Shown here one piece after another: positions 23,931-38,871 of a stretch of DNA of 64,000 nucleotides. The notes beneath the pieces are model-generated. The model ran no database searches. It was not told where the DNA came from and saw only the letters and a program-made list of their open reading frames with translations. The translations under genes and the position numbers were made by a program. Positions within the stretch are counted from its first letter, which is position 1; each line of letters begins with the position of its first letter. The DNA is from Dipylidium caninum (taxonomy: Eukaryota; Platyhelminthes; Cestoda; Cyclophyllidea; Dipylidiidae). The stretch lies in assembly GCA_017562135.1 (NCBI GenBank), contig QEYB01000981.1, forward strand, positions 186,001 to 250,000. Direction: 5' to 3'.

Positions 23931-25124
23931 TAAGGACTCGAACTACTAACCCTAATGAGTGAATGAGATTTGTGCTTATTGCTAAATGTGTCGAACCGTA
24001 AACTTGACCGAAAACAAGCTATTGCGGAAGACAAAGCCCACAGCAGGTTACGGCAATTGAGGGCCAAGTGAATCGAAGACTGACATTCGCTACGAAATTA
24101 ATGACTAAGGTCCACACGGCCAAATGTTAACGTAGAAGCGGGAAATTCCCGGATAACAAGGCCGACGTCCAGTACAAAACACATTGATGCATGACATTCG
24201 CACTAGCATCACAACACAGTTTAGTCACAAAACCAGCTCGTGAGATCAAAAATTTAATGCACTTTTGATGAAACACAATGAACAACTGATGAAAACGCAA
24301 AAGAACTCCACAAACTTACCTTCGAGGTATCCAACAAAAAGAGCTTGCCACGTAAGTTAACTTCAACAAACCTCTACTGCGCAACTGAACGCTGACTGCG
24401 ACACCAGATTTGGCGAAACGACAGCGAAATCAAAAAGGGACACAAAACAATCGCCCCCCAGAAGTCAATGTTAGTCAACTCACATTAAAGGTGAAATTCG
24501 TTACTCAATTAAATGATCCATTATGGTAAGGACAAGATACTGGTAATCCATTGCAGCTTAAGGCAAAACGAGACCCGATATCCGAGGCAATTACGATGGT
24601 GAATCCATGGAAATACAAAGGACGAAGGTCGGTGAAGACACTTTTATAAATGTATAGACACAAACAATTTGCAAAGGCAGACATAAAATCTTGTAAGCAG
24701 ATAGATGTAGGTTACTCTGGGTAGCGTTGGTGGATCAATGCGCATTCGATTTCGTAACGCCCGTGCGCAGAGCCATAGTTGGCGAAGTCTTCCGACTGTA
24801 TGAAAGTAAAACAGTGCGGAATTGTAGAGCGATTACTACGAACCGCACAGGATTACACCATCTAAGTTACAAATGTTTTGCCGTGGAGTAGAGGTCCTGA
24901 ACTTTACAGGTAGAAAAGGTACCTATCTCCACTGCACTGTGTATAATTGTTCTTAGCAATTGGCAAGCGATGCAGGAATTTCCAGGGAATAATATGCACA
25001 TTCACGTCCGAAAGCATCTACATATATACATACGGTAAGTGAACAGAAAACAAGTAAATGCGATGAGTATTTACAAGGGGAATTGTATAAGACGATCTAG
25101 GGGGATTATAACAGAAAAACCATG
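23931..25124. other. Spacer downstream of TENT4, with one orphan exon candidate
   Basis: AT content rises again here. No complete gene is visible. On the minus strand 24373-24320 looks like a 54-base internal exon (acceptor GCGCAGTAG, donor AAG|GTAAGT) reading RFVEVNLRGKLFLLDTSK, but no partner exons were found. Confidence 0.35.
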
Positions 25125-27764
<2,640 letters not shown>

Positions 27765-27771
27765 TGCGTTT

Positions 27772-27773
27772 CT
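27772..27773 (-). promoter_or_regulatory. Acceptor-like site before the TENT4 start
   Basis: On the minus strand TACAGTTTCAG ends seven bases before the ATG, the same distance as at MTAP. It is a candidate spliced-leader or 5' UTR acceptor. Confidence 0.35.
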
Positions 27774-27789
27774 GAAACTGTACAAAAAG

Positions 27790-29880
27790 CCAATAATTGC
27801 GCCTTAAAAGTTAATGGAATCAACAGCAAAGCCGACGGACCAAACGGACCACAAGCTAGAGGGCTCAGTCAAAACGTGTAGGTATGACTGAGCCGCCAAC
27901 CGATTAGGTTAAACAACGCCAGATATTCAAAATCGAAATGAGATTCACAGTAAATAAGAGTTAAAGACATCATCCACACTATTCTCCGTTTTATAGCTAA
28001 ATAACTCTATGAAATACTTATTTTTCACCACTTAAATGTTGAAGTTTATTTATCTCCACATCTACAATCATGAAAGATACAAGAGCACATTGGGTACTCA
28101 TTTTCGCTATAGTCATGCAGACTTGAATCTTTACCATATCTTGCATCAGCAAACAGGATAGATGTTAAAGTGTTTCTTGAACAGTTAATTATTAACGCAT
28201 GGAGGGGAGCAGTCAGATCAACGCATTCTTGAAGCCATTCTTGAAGAAAGTGAACATACTTTTAGAAATATTTTATGAGCAGATTCAACTCTTAATCTTG
28301 CTGTTTTAAAAAGCGTCCCAGTAAAACATGTGGCACTCATTAATTTTTTTGGCTGCATTGTTTTAAAATGGAGAATGAACGTCATTTTACGAAAATACTT
28401 CGACAAGTGACCAATAGTTTATAGCGTCCCTTAAAATGTTAATTTTTATTTTTATTACTAATTCACAATTCCTGTACACATTATACGTATTTATCATACT
28501 GTTAAATAATAATAGTGGTGAGGGCAGAGGAAAAGCGAAAGGATAGTGCACGACTGTCATTCGGAGGCAAAGGCTACCTACACAATAATATGTGGAGCAC
28601 AACGTAGCTAACTGGTTTTAGGATAAGTAAATGAAGATAAAATCGCCATTACGAGATTGAGAGCGGCACTATGAATGGATTAATTGTTATGCACTCCGCA
28701 GTATAGAATAATAAAACATATGATCACAGGGAAACGATAAAATAAAGTCAATTCCAAAGGCTTTATGGTAGGTGTCGCTCCTCATAGACTCATATCATTG
28801 GAACAAAGAGAATGCGACTTCTAATGTAGATAACCAATAGAGAAAATCAGATAACCAAGAGGAAATGCCCCAAAAAGTAAATAGTAAGGAAAATATTAAA
28901 TCGCAAGGCCTTCAATTAAGTTAATACGCTGCAGAGATATTGATCAAATGGTGCAGGAACATAGTGTTTATGGATAGAAGTAAGATCTTAACGTTTTCTT
29001 ATGGTAACAGATAGTGACAATTCCGGTACAAATGTCTAAGTGTTGGGAAGGCAAAAAGGAACGTGTTTTAACGTCCTCGATTGGTTATAATTGAGAAAAG
29101 GCTAGGAGCAAAACAATTTTCCACATAGGAGCCACTAGCAAATAACGCGTGTCTATAGAGCCCAAAAGTTGGCGTTGTTGAAAGGAAAATCAAGGCGAGG
29201 TAAATTGATAAAATATTAATAATTCCTAGTGCCGACACTGACTGTGAAGTTCTTTATGGAGAGGTGTATTCAAAATTATTCCTTATAAAGAACCTTTGCC
29301 GAAATGTCATATACAATTTGTGCGTATCAGAAAGGTTTTTTTGCTAAGGTGCAAAAGAATTGAGTATCTGTAGTGGTCACGCAGTTGTTAGGAAGATTAG
29401 GATTACAAATACAGAGGTGACAATTAGGAAATATCAATCGTATTGTAAATTGTATCCTAAACCTATTTTTTCGAATATACAGGCACCGAGGTCCTATGGA
29501 GCCACTAAAGAGCTTTACCGTTCTGATAGGGTATACCGATTCCCAATATGAGAAAATGTTATCATATTCTAAGTGGTCTCCTTGCATCGCATTATTTAGA
29601 TTGTTGGGATTTGATGATCTTTTAATATATTGATTTCGGCGGAACGAATTTGTATGCTTGGGCGTTAGTTTCGGAGTAAATCGAGTTCGATGTTAAGAGA
29701 CATTTTGAGCGTGTTGAGGTCTGTTTCAAGACTTCGTTGGACAAAGAGGTTCGGTCACTGGGTAAAATAGTTTGTGACGGATAAGAATCCCTAGGTCTTT
29801 TCTGGAACACGTCACGTTCAGGCCTCCCCGGCATTCAAACTCGTTGTTTCAGGCTCAGATTCTCTTTCGTTTGCTCAAAG
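27790..29880. other. AT-rich divergent spacer, TENT4 to PINK1
   Basis: About 2 kb of AT-rich DNA between two outward-facing genes. It must hold the TENT4 promoter and probably unrecognised 5' exons or the promoter of PINK1. No gene or repeat recognised. Confidence 0.45.
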
Positions 29881-30076
29881 GATGATGAAAGTACTTCCAC
29901 CGTCTGGAGGGAGCACATGTCCAGGTTTCTTGGTGAGAACTCTTATTGGCGTACCTGCGATTGCGAGACTTCGAAATATTTCGTTATTTGATGAGTCAGT
30001 CATCAGTCTTTTACTTCAAATATACGCATTTTCGAAACTTCCTTACTTCACTATCTATATTTTTTCTTAAATATAG

Positions 30077-32668
30077 TGTCTCATGTAGTGGGATATACCC
30101 TCCACTCAAGACCTATGCTAAAATGCGCGAAAATTACGTAAAAAAATTTCGCTTGACTCAGATTAAGCCGGGGAGGTTTATTTCTCATGGAGGACTTGGA
30201 GCTGTTTGGGGGGGCAAAGTTATTATCCGACAATGGTGATGAAACCCAAGGTAAACCATTTTCGACACCCATTTGAAACTCCGAATAATCTAGAAAGCAT
30301 GTATGCTTAGATTCAAATCGTACTTAAAGTGTGTGCTTCTTTCAAGCGTCCTATCTCTTTTCTTGAAACTCTTCCAAAAAGAACTTTTACTTTCAAAGAC
30401 GTGGCTATTAAGGCTCTCTTCAACCTTCAACATTTGGAATCCTCTGCAAACGGAACTACACCCTTGCGTGAACATTGCCAGTTCCTGAACGAACAAAGAT
30501 CCCGTGAGGTTAATTTACGACCCCCCGGCAGGCATCCCAACATTGTCCCTATCTTGGGCGAATGTTTCGACCGTGCACCACCCTCAAAAGAGGAAGAAGC
30601 GGAAGGGCAAAATGTGACTAGATGGGAAAGAACTGAAGAATTTTCATGTGGTTTCGACAACCGTCCTTACACCTATTACTTCCTCATGCCAAGGTTGGGA
30701 TTTTATCTTTTTAATGATTCTTGCTTTTATATTAGTGAGGTTTAATGTATTACTCACCACATCCACGTATTTTGCCTTAGGGTTTCTTCACGCCTATTTG
30801 GGTAATAACATTGTTTTACATTGATTATAAAACCTCTTAATCTCTCGTCTTATTTAGATTCCCCGCATCTCTTGAAGAACTTGTGAGCGGCAAATGGAGA
30901 CCGACCATTAATTCATCCACGCGTTCTGCCTCTTCCCTAACCGACCAGCCGCTCTCATTTGGCACAATGAATGTGAGTCGGTCTAAGAGTAGGGGCAAGT
31001 AGTACTTGTGTGTCAACCAATCCCTTTTCCTTTATCTGATAGATTCCCTCCAATCCGACCTTTTACCTGTCCACCGAAGAAATCGTTAATTTAATGGCTC
31101 AAATGGTCGAGGCTGTCGCCCATCTTGAATGTCACAAAGTAGCTCATCGAGATATCAAGCCGGCTAATTTTCTTGTCAAGACTTGGGAGTTACCGGTTTG
31201 GCTACATTCATTGAATGGTGAGCGCGAAACCAGATATTTTCCGAGGTTCGGTACAACTGTTTCAGCATCGAGTTGAGTATCACACCCAATTTATCCTGTT
31301 ATTTCGGTGATACCGTCACACTAATTATATTTTTACATCAGATAAATTGGTGCAGTAGGTTGCAAGTTATCCACAACACCTAATTTATACAATTGTGAAA
31401 TTAAAAATAGACTTGTTGGAAAAGTAATAGCACTTCTGTCTTATTCCCTTGTCATATTTAATTAGATTCAGTTAGGATGGTGATGACGGACACTACACGT
31501 CTGCAAATTGCATTGACTGACTTCGGCTGTGCCATCCAAACCGATGATGAGAAGGCTATTTGGCACGACGTGAACACTCCCCTCCTGTCTCCTGAAGTGG
31601 CTGCTCATTTCTCAAGTTCAAATACTCGCGATCAGCCCCTTCCCCCTGCTATCTACGCGAAAGCAGACTTGTGGGCTGCCGCTACCATTGCCTACCAACT
31701 CCTTGGTCAACCCAACCCTTTCTTATCGGGTGTAAGGTTCACCCATCTTATTCGACATTCTGAAGTTATTTACTAGCGTGTATTGCCTCTATTTTTTTAT
31801 CACAGCAACTTTCTTCACGAGACTATACAGAGTCCGAGTTACCACCGTTGAAAAGCGCCGCACCCGGAGTGTTAATGTGGCTGGTTCGCGCCTGCCTACG
31901 GCGCGACCTTTCCATGCGTCCAGATGCTCGTCTCGCTGCCGATGTCCTTCAAACTTGGAGCCTACTATCCCAACTCAAATGGCTACTTGGTCCCCACAAA
32001 TTCAGCAAATTTGTTCCAGATATAGTAGTAATTTCTTTAAATGCTCACTTCAATTCCTTAATTTTTTAAGGAAACTTCTCTTTCTCAGTGGTCTCTATGG
32101 CATTCAAGTTCTGCTTTTTTAGTACTTGTTCCTATTCTTGTCAGATTCAGTGGTGCGTAGCATTTTCTTAACTGGCCTCAAATATATATCTCTGCTCAGC
32201 TGTCAAACTGTAACGTTCTTTTCTTATTAGTTTACGTTTTTTATTAAACCTGTCAAGTATGTGTATCACATAGGTTCGTATGGAGGAGATAGAAACTTGT
32301 GGTTGTGTGAAAATTATAGTAATTTACTGTTCTCTACTCACTTCCCATAGTTGCCGGCTAAAACGCTGGAGAAGGCAACTGAATGTGGAGACGCCTCGAA
32401 CAATGTGGATATTTGGCTGGGGATAGAGAGAGCAGCAGGGGATTTCGCCAGAATGCATAGAAGACTCAGCGATCCTCTTGGTAAAAAGTTATATCATATT
32501 TTGCAACTCTTATTCACTGCGGATTTGATTCTTGGATTTGGAAATTCCGGGGCCTTACGCAGTTTGTACTACCGGCATGTTACATTGGAACGATTTGCTT
32601 ACTGTTTTGCTTTTGTGCAATTCACTGAACAAGTGAAACTCAGGTTATTGTCACCCTATTCTAACTGA
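30077..32668 (+). CDS. PINK1: PINK1-type serine/threonine kinase (5' end unresolved, one-base frame break)
   Basis: PINK1 accumulates on damaged mitochondria and phosphorylates ubiquitin and Parkin to start mitophagy. Exons seen: about 30077-30250, 30330-30693, 30858-30972, 31043-31217, 31466-31731, 31806-32027 and 32351-32668. Landmarks: glycine loop GGLGAVW, VAIK lysine in KDVAIKALFN, HPNIVPILG, catalytic HRDIKPANF, DFG in ALTDFGCAIQ, KADLWAAATIAYQLLGQPNPF and ACLRRDLSMRPDARLAADVL, the last two diagnostic of PINK1. A C-terminal extension (TLEKATECG to LERFAYCFAFVQ) matches the PINK1-specific CTE by position. The G-run 30208-30214 has seven G; six would keep the frame from GAVW to the donor at 30250. 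The mitochondrial targeting and membrane segment expected at the N-terminus was not found; it should lie upstream of 30077. The start of the second exon is uncertain (30330 or 30347). Confidence 0.88.
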
Positions 32669-32716
32669 TTTAAAATTAAATATTTCTACCCTTACTTTGG
32701 CAAATTTTTTTCTTTC

Positions 32717-32722
32717 AATAAA
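32717..32722 (+). terminator. Poly(A) signal of PINK1
   Basis: AATAAA about 49 bases after the PINK1 stop codon. Confidence 0.6.
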
Positions 32723-35093
32723 CATTTATCAACTCTCACGAAAAATGACTCAGTTCTTCGTATTACCACCGCGAAATGCCGCGAGTTCGTTGATATTTAA
32801 AACATGAGAAATGCCTCATTGGTGAAATCCAGGCTGACCAACTTGTAAGTCGCAGGGCCATCCGGGGAATTATCTTGTCCTGGTGTTGTAATAATTCAGT
32901 TAGATATAGTATGAGGTACGAATTTAAACGCAAGGGGAGGCTCTTAAAACTGAGTGCAAAGAATGAAGTTCTAAGGTGCCACACAGATAAACACTCGTTC
33001 CATACCCTAGACAAAGGTAGAATAGCATGCAGTAAACCCCCTCTTGGGTTGGTTAAGTCAACCACTGACACGCTAGTCCTGTTGTCAGCATACAGGGTTG
33101 AGATGTTGCAGAGAGAGTAAACGGCCAAAGGTCAATGCAAACCGAAATAAGCACTCGTGTTTATCAGGAATCGCGTTTCCTTATTGAGTATCCACGCCCG
33201 TCGGTCTATTGCAATGCCAATGCAAGAAATGGTTCATCGGCGACTGCCCCCACGAAAAGAATACCCAGTTGAGCCTCCTATTCTGCCACACGGAGAATAA
33301 GTGGAATCGAGCGCCGAAAGACAGCACCGAGCACGAAGTTAGTGGATCGGAAAGATGTGGCGTACTCCTCAGCTTCCAGTGGTAAACCATTGCGTAGCCA
33401 TTTGTCCTATCTCGCCACTTGCCTTGATTCGACTAGATACACACTTTCTGTGGAACTGCGTTGACACCAACGGAAAAGGGATCTGGTCAGGACGTAGACC
33501 CACCAGAAAGAGGCTACAACAGCCGTAAATGGAGTTAGCGCAGAGTACACCTCGATAAGTGCCGTAAATGTTGGGAGGGCTTCAGTTTCTACTCTCAGCT
33601 ACTCTCCAAACATATGCTCAAAGATCTATTGACGCTCTTAGTCGCAGACTCCATGCCGGCTTTCCACGACTTCACTTGTTGCGCTCTTCAAAGGTATTGG
33701 CATCGGTAGTTACTGCGAGGAAGACATGGTCTTCAAGGCTCGCGAACACAGTTGCTTCGCAAGACACCACGTATCGCGAATAGGTCAACTTTATTGAGGC
33801 TGACAAACGGAGACTCGACCCACAGAGTGGCGCAACAAAGACAGTCGGAGATTAAATTTTACCAGGAAGAGGACAAGTGTTTAACACGACCTTACTTGTT
33901 TCACTTTGACTGGCACAGCAGTCGTCGGTCTGATACACCCACGCCTATCTGCGGTAGTCAGGCCTCCAAGCACCCTCTCTTCTTCTAGCCACCCTACTTG
34001 ATGCGAATGAAACGGTGACTTGGGAAACCACACCGCCAACATACTGTGACGGTACAAATAAAGGCCGAAGTACCAAGTTAACAGACTCAGAAGGATATCG
34101 TCCGACATTGAAGAACCGGTGTGCAAATGCCCAGGCGTCATTTGGACGCCTGCACATTGACTCCATTCGACTCGAGTAGACATCTGCACTACGATGCCAG
34201 TAAACGCGCAAATGTTTGGGTAACCCGCAATAACACAAAAACCATCAATTCCTCTCGTGGGGTGAATCCACTCTCTTGACACTGATCAGGCGGAATCAGG
34301 TGAGAGGGGGGGGGAGAAAAGGTCTTCCAACGCAGTTCTACTCAATGCACATTCAAGTAGAAAGTTGTGAGGCGTAACACGAACATTCCTTTAATCCACA
34401 AGTTATTAATTATAGTGTTTGAATGGTGACAGGATACACGTCAGCCACTTCAACGTAAATTAGCATTGATGTTGCAATCTAACTGGTATTCGAGACGATG
34501 TAAAAGAACGAAGCAACTCTCTTCACAATATTGACAAGACATGAGAGACAAAACGAAGGGAGATCTAAGATTGTTTGAGTTAGAGTATGTGTAAGAAGGC
34601 GATGTGTCAAAATGCTTTGAGTGTAATGGTGAGACAGTTCGACAGGGAAACCGGAGCATGGAGGATATCAAAATACGATTGTTGAAGAAGATCCCATAGT
34701 AGAAAGTTATTCGAAATATAAATGCGATGGTAGCATAATGAAAATAGATTACAGATGATTTAAAGTATGGGGATAAATTCTACAGCCAGGGCGACTTTAT
34801 CTAGAAAAAAGACGGGAGATATGTAATTAGTGACCCATAAAACATAAACGGAGAAACGGAACAATCGCGGATTACCCATTTGTGTCATCATCGTAGCAGA
34901 TGATGGACAATTCGAGAGGTTTTGATCTAACAGGTGAAGTGGACAAAGGCTGCAATTCCTGTGCCTAGGAAACAGAAATTTACCCAATCGTAGGCATCAT
35001 ATACATCATAGCAATAATATAACAGTTTCAGTTTGATATTATAACTTTTAACTTAAAATACGCATTAACCGGGGGGATTTTGGAAAATGAGAT
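32723..35093. other. Convergent spacer, PINK1 to TAK1-like kinase
   Basis: No supported gene. A GC-richer island at 33.2-34.3 kb carries a 133-codon minus frame (34282-33881) without known motifs. A run of ten G (about 34306-34315) is present. Confidence 0.45.
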
Positions 35094-36511
35094 TTAAAGA
35101 ATTACGGGGCAATCCTCAACCCAAGTATACTGATTAGTGGTATCAACCACATCATCATCCTCCTGCCACTGCTCATTGTGGATGTTCCCACTTGCAGAGC
35201 TTAACGCAGGGTCAGAGAACAAAGCTGGGATAGCAAGTGGCTTAGAAATCAAGCCCTTGTCAATAATGGCGAGTTTGATAAAGTGGAGCAGTTCTGCAAT
35301 TTCGCCCATTCTAGGTCTGCTCTCCGGTTCATCAGCCCACGACCTGTTGGGAAAAAGTGACATGGATCAAAGTGGAAATAAGTGAGAAGAATAGAAGAAG
35401 CGATGTGGAACTTTTCCAGAAGACGCAATAGGAAAACGGGGCATCCTCGCAGTGGATAGGGGCGGCGGTGGTTATGTACTAGTTGAACAAGCGTCACAAA
35501 GAACGGTTCTTCGGGTGGACAAATGTGTTGTCTAGCTAGAATCTCCCAGAACGTCATCGCAGCTGAAAATACATCACTTCTCACAGTGTAATTCACTATA
35601 CATGGAGAAAGATATTATACATATGAAAATGGACAATTCCATTGACAGAATAGTACTGACCATGAGTAGTCTGATCGGTAGCAAAAAGTTCCGGCGCCAT
35701 GAAGCCTGCAGTGCCCCGTCGAGTAAAACTCAAAGGCCCAGATAAATCGGAAGATTCTGCAGAACTGAAATCACAGAGCTTAAGGGTAAAGCCTTCGTTG
35801 AATAGGAGGCAATTGGCTGGTTTAACGTCCCGATGAATTATAGCAGCGGCAAAATGTTCATGAAGGAAGGTCAACGCCTCCGACAATTGAAACATCCAGG
35901 AAAGTGCATTGGCTAAATTATACTCAACGGATTTCTTCTGGTGAATTACTGAAGGGACGAGGAAATAAGGAATGCATTCGTTCCCGAACTACGAGAATAT
36001 ATAGCACTGTGCACAGCAGCATACATACAAAAATTAATTGAAGTGAACCATCGATTTAGAACTGGGTTAGCTACGGAGTAACCTTCGCAAAACAACAAAC
36101 ATAAATAAAAAATCAAGGGAAGACAAGCCGGCTGTCATTGATTAACGAATAAGGAAACAATCATGTAGAAGTTGCATCAGGAGACAGCGTCCCATAACAA
36201 TGCAAAGGGTGTCTTTTATACTAACTTGATGACGTACAGTGACAAAGGTCACCTTCGGGCGCAAATTCCGTCATAATGTATTCCAGAACACCGTTTGCGT
36301 ATTCTGGACCCGCTGCCAACAGCTTTATAATATTCGGGTGGTTCTGAAGCTTAAGAAGAAGTTTGAATTCCTTGTAACGCCTCTTCAACGGCGTCGAATT
36401 ATGAAACCACTTTACAGCTGACAGAATGCCGTTAACGTCCATCAACTTTATTCGAGCGCCAAAGCTTCTTAGGCGATAGGAAGACGGAACTTGCGGAATG
36501 TTGGGTATCAT
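35094..36511 (-). CDS. MAP3K7: TAK1/MAP3K7-like kinase with degenerate ATP-site motifs
   Basis: TAK1 is the MAP3K that relays TGF-beta, BMP and cytokine signals to JNK/p38 and NF-kB. Four exons: 36511-36238, 35948-35661, 35595-35412 and 35343-35094, all in phase, giving 331 residues that are almost only kinase domain. Present: lysine strand LSAVKWF, HPNIIKLL, EFAPEGDL, SWMFQLSEALTFLHEH, catalytic IIHRDVKPANCLL, GTAGFMAPELF, VRSDVFSAAMTFWEIL and WADEPESRPRMGEIAELL, the pattern of TAK1. Odd: the metal-binding motif is DFS, not DFG (LKLCDFSSA), and the glycine-rich loop is replaced by SSYRLRSFGARI. The C-terminal coiled coil that binds TAB2/3 in vertebrates is absent; the protein ends 60-70 residues after the kinase fold. 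ATG 36511 follows an in-frame TAG and is the likely start. It may be a divergent paralogue beside a normal TAK1 elsewhere. Confidence 0.82.
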
Positions 36512-38420
36512 AGGAAAACAGATAGAAGAATAGCATATATACTGCTAAACAGGGGGCGATATTAATAATCTGTGGATCGCAAATTGGGAGCCCAGACGCA
36601 CACCCGATAGATTTCTCATTGGATGGCACATTACTTCATACTGTGTCACTTTAATTTTGTCAACTTAAACCACTTCGATACGTCATTACCCGATTCTCAT
36701 AAGACTACACCACTTCCACCTATTTTTATAAAATGACGAATTATACTGGGAACGCTGCGATCCTTAAGTTCGGGTTACTTACTCTCTTTAGAAAATAAGA
36801 TATCTCAACTATATCTATCTGGTCTAGAACTCAATTATGAACACATTATGGACGGAAGGAATTGTAGCTGCCACAGCTGTGGGATCGTCAGTAGGCTACA
36901 TTATAGTGAAGTCTTGAAGTCTACCAAGTTTGCTCAAAATCATGGCAAAGGGGTCCTAGGGCCAACAAGAATTTCTTATACGAAGCTTAACTACAAATAT
37001 GGGAAGCAATAAATAAAGTATAATATACTGTAAAGACAGTCTCTTGCTTTGTGTGTATCCTGGAAGCCTAAACGAAAGCCGCTTCTGCGGTGCTTGGCCC
37101 AGCCACATGCCGTAACTTCCAGTAACTGCGGCCATGAGTGTTCTCAGGAATACGCATATTTGAGATAATATGTGTGTAGAGTTCGCCAAAATCTTTTATT
37201 TTACCCTGTATATTTAGTACTGGCCTTAACGACGACAGTATAAGGCTGTTGTTTATGATGCCTGTCTTACATGTTTTAGTTTCATAACCTGTTTTTAAAG
37301 TAGCCTGTGGCTGTCAACATTTTCAAAACAGGCGCTTACCTCGCATAAGACTTTGGGAATTGTCCGCGTAAAGCTCTGCCTTTCAATCCATTTCGATAAC
37401 GCTATTTCCACGCGAAATAATACAATCGTAAATGACCAGGTTTCAAAAATCATATTAATTTGCAAACTGTAGTTGATTTGCCTTTTACTTATTTTAATCA
37501 AGGTTTTCGTCGACAAGACCACAAAATTGGAGAACAGAGTGGTATTACACGACCGCCTTAGCCATATTTTTAATGTTACTGCTCACAGCATAAAAAAAAC
37601 TTATTGCAAAGGTGTGAGGTGAACTATTACAGGCAAGATTTGTTTTATACTCGCGGATACGAACGGAGAAACATGAAATAGTTTGCAAAACTCAACACAC
37701 AAACATTCATGGGGCATGTCTACGCTCCGGAGAAGTCATGTGATGGGGTTGTCGACCCTAGTAAAAGCATGTCATTAGGATCGCAGTGGGAGTTGGTTTC
37801 ACTGTTGGTCAACAATGTGCGAGAAAAGAAGTAGGTTTAAGTGAGCTTGTATAAAATGCAACCAAAACAGCTTGGTACGCTTCAGAGCACCTCTAAATTG
37901 ACAGCCTGTTATCGCCTCATCAGAAAACGAGACGAAAAACAGATGGAAAGCAGGTTGAGTGCCTGCAGAAAGTAACCTTTCAGAGCCATTTAGGGGTTAA
38001 TAGAAAATGAACTTTCCCGACTTATTACTGACATTTCGCAATTCCGGATAGGGTGCTCTTAGTTAAGCCAAATCAGTTATTTCGCAAAAATAGCACATCA
38101 ACATTAGGACAGGATGGATCACCTTACTCGATGAAATGCAAATAAATGTTAGTTTTGATTTCACTTCCTTTAATGTAAGAAAAAAAAGCTTAGTTGGAAG
38201 GCTCATTAAGTGCAAAGGAAAGGGTGTATTCTTTGAGGTACTTCCACGATTCTATTTTCGGTGTCACTTTATGATCGTGATTGAGTTGAAAATCGCAATT
38301 TACGCCTCACGGAAATGTTACTGTAAAAGCGCATTATGTGGGCGCGCTGCCATGCCAAAAGTGGTTCTATTGAACACGGATGGTGTCATTTCCGAGTCAG
38401 TAGGAAATGGAGAGTATGAT
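36512..38420. other. AT-rich spacer upstream of the TAK1-like gene
   Basis: Contains the promoter side of the TAK1-like gene. Short frames only, none recognised; no repeats seen. Confidence 0.45.
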
Positions 38421-38850
38421 TAAGTGGCTTAATTAACAAAGAGCCCGGCAATTCAACTGGGAATCAGAATGGGAAGCGGCCAGGATTTCTCTGCGCACCG
38501 CCCCGGTTATTGGCCGGTAAGGGCAAACTAGGAGTCACGGCGTCGTACGGCGGCTAATGTAACTGCCAAAAGGACGTTTTACCTCCTTTCTACTCGTAAA
38601 AAGGGGTTTCAGGAAGATCATTCAGCCCGTCATTAGTCGTCGGCACACATATTTCGTGAGGAGCGTTTGCCCGGGTCTTACATCTGTCTGAGAGCCCATC
38701 GGACGACGAGACGAGGAGGTGGTCAGTTGACTGGATGGACGTAGCCACCGCCAATTAGGAGGGACGGGCATCAGTCACGTCGGAGGCGATGGCCCTCTTG
38801 CACCATGGTCCAACTTCTTGATAAAACCTCAACACCAACTGGGTAATGCA

Positions 38851-38871
38851 TGTGTGTGTGTGTGTGTGTGT
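38851..38871 (+). repeat. (GT)n microsatellite
   Basis: Ten TG units, close to where the GC-richer block begins. Confidence 0.9.

Noticed and set aside
23930..23960. GTTCGAGTCC-like B box on the minus strand, suggesting a tRNA
   Set aside because: No A box or cloverleaf can be folded around it.
29882..29932. ATG-ATG frame ending at a GTGAGA donor just before PINK1, as possible first exon
   Set aside because: Ends in phase 0, while the next placed exon needs phase 2; no mitochondrial targeting character that I could support.
33881..34282. 133-codon minus-strand frame between PINK1 and the TAK1-like gene
   Set aside because: No recognisable domain, no acceptor/donor context, and an overlapping 97-codon frame in another phase.
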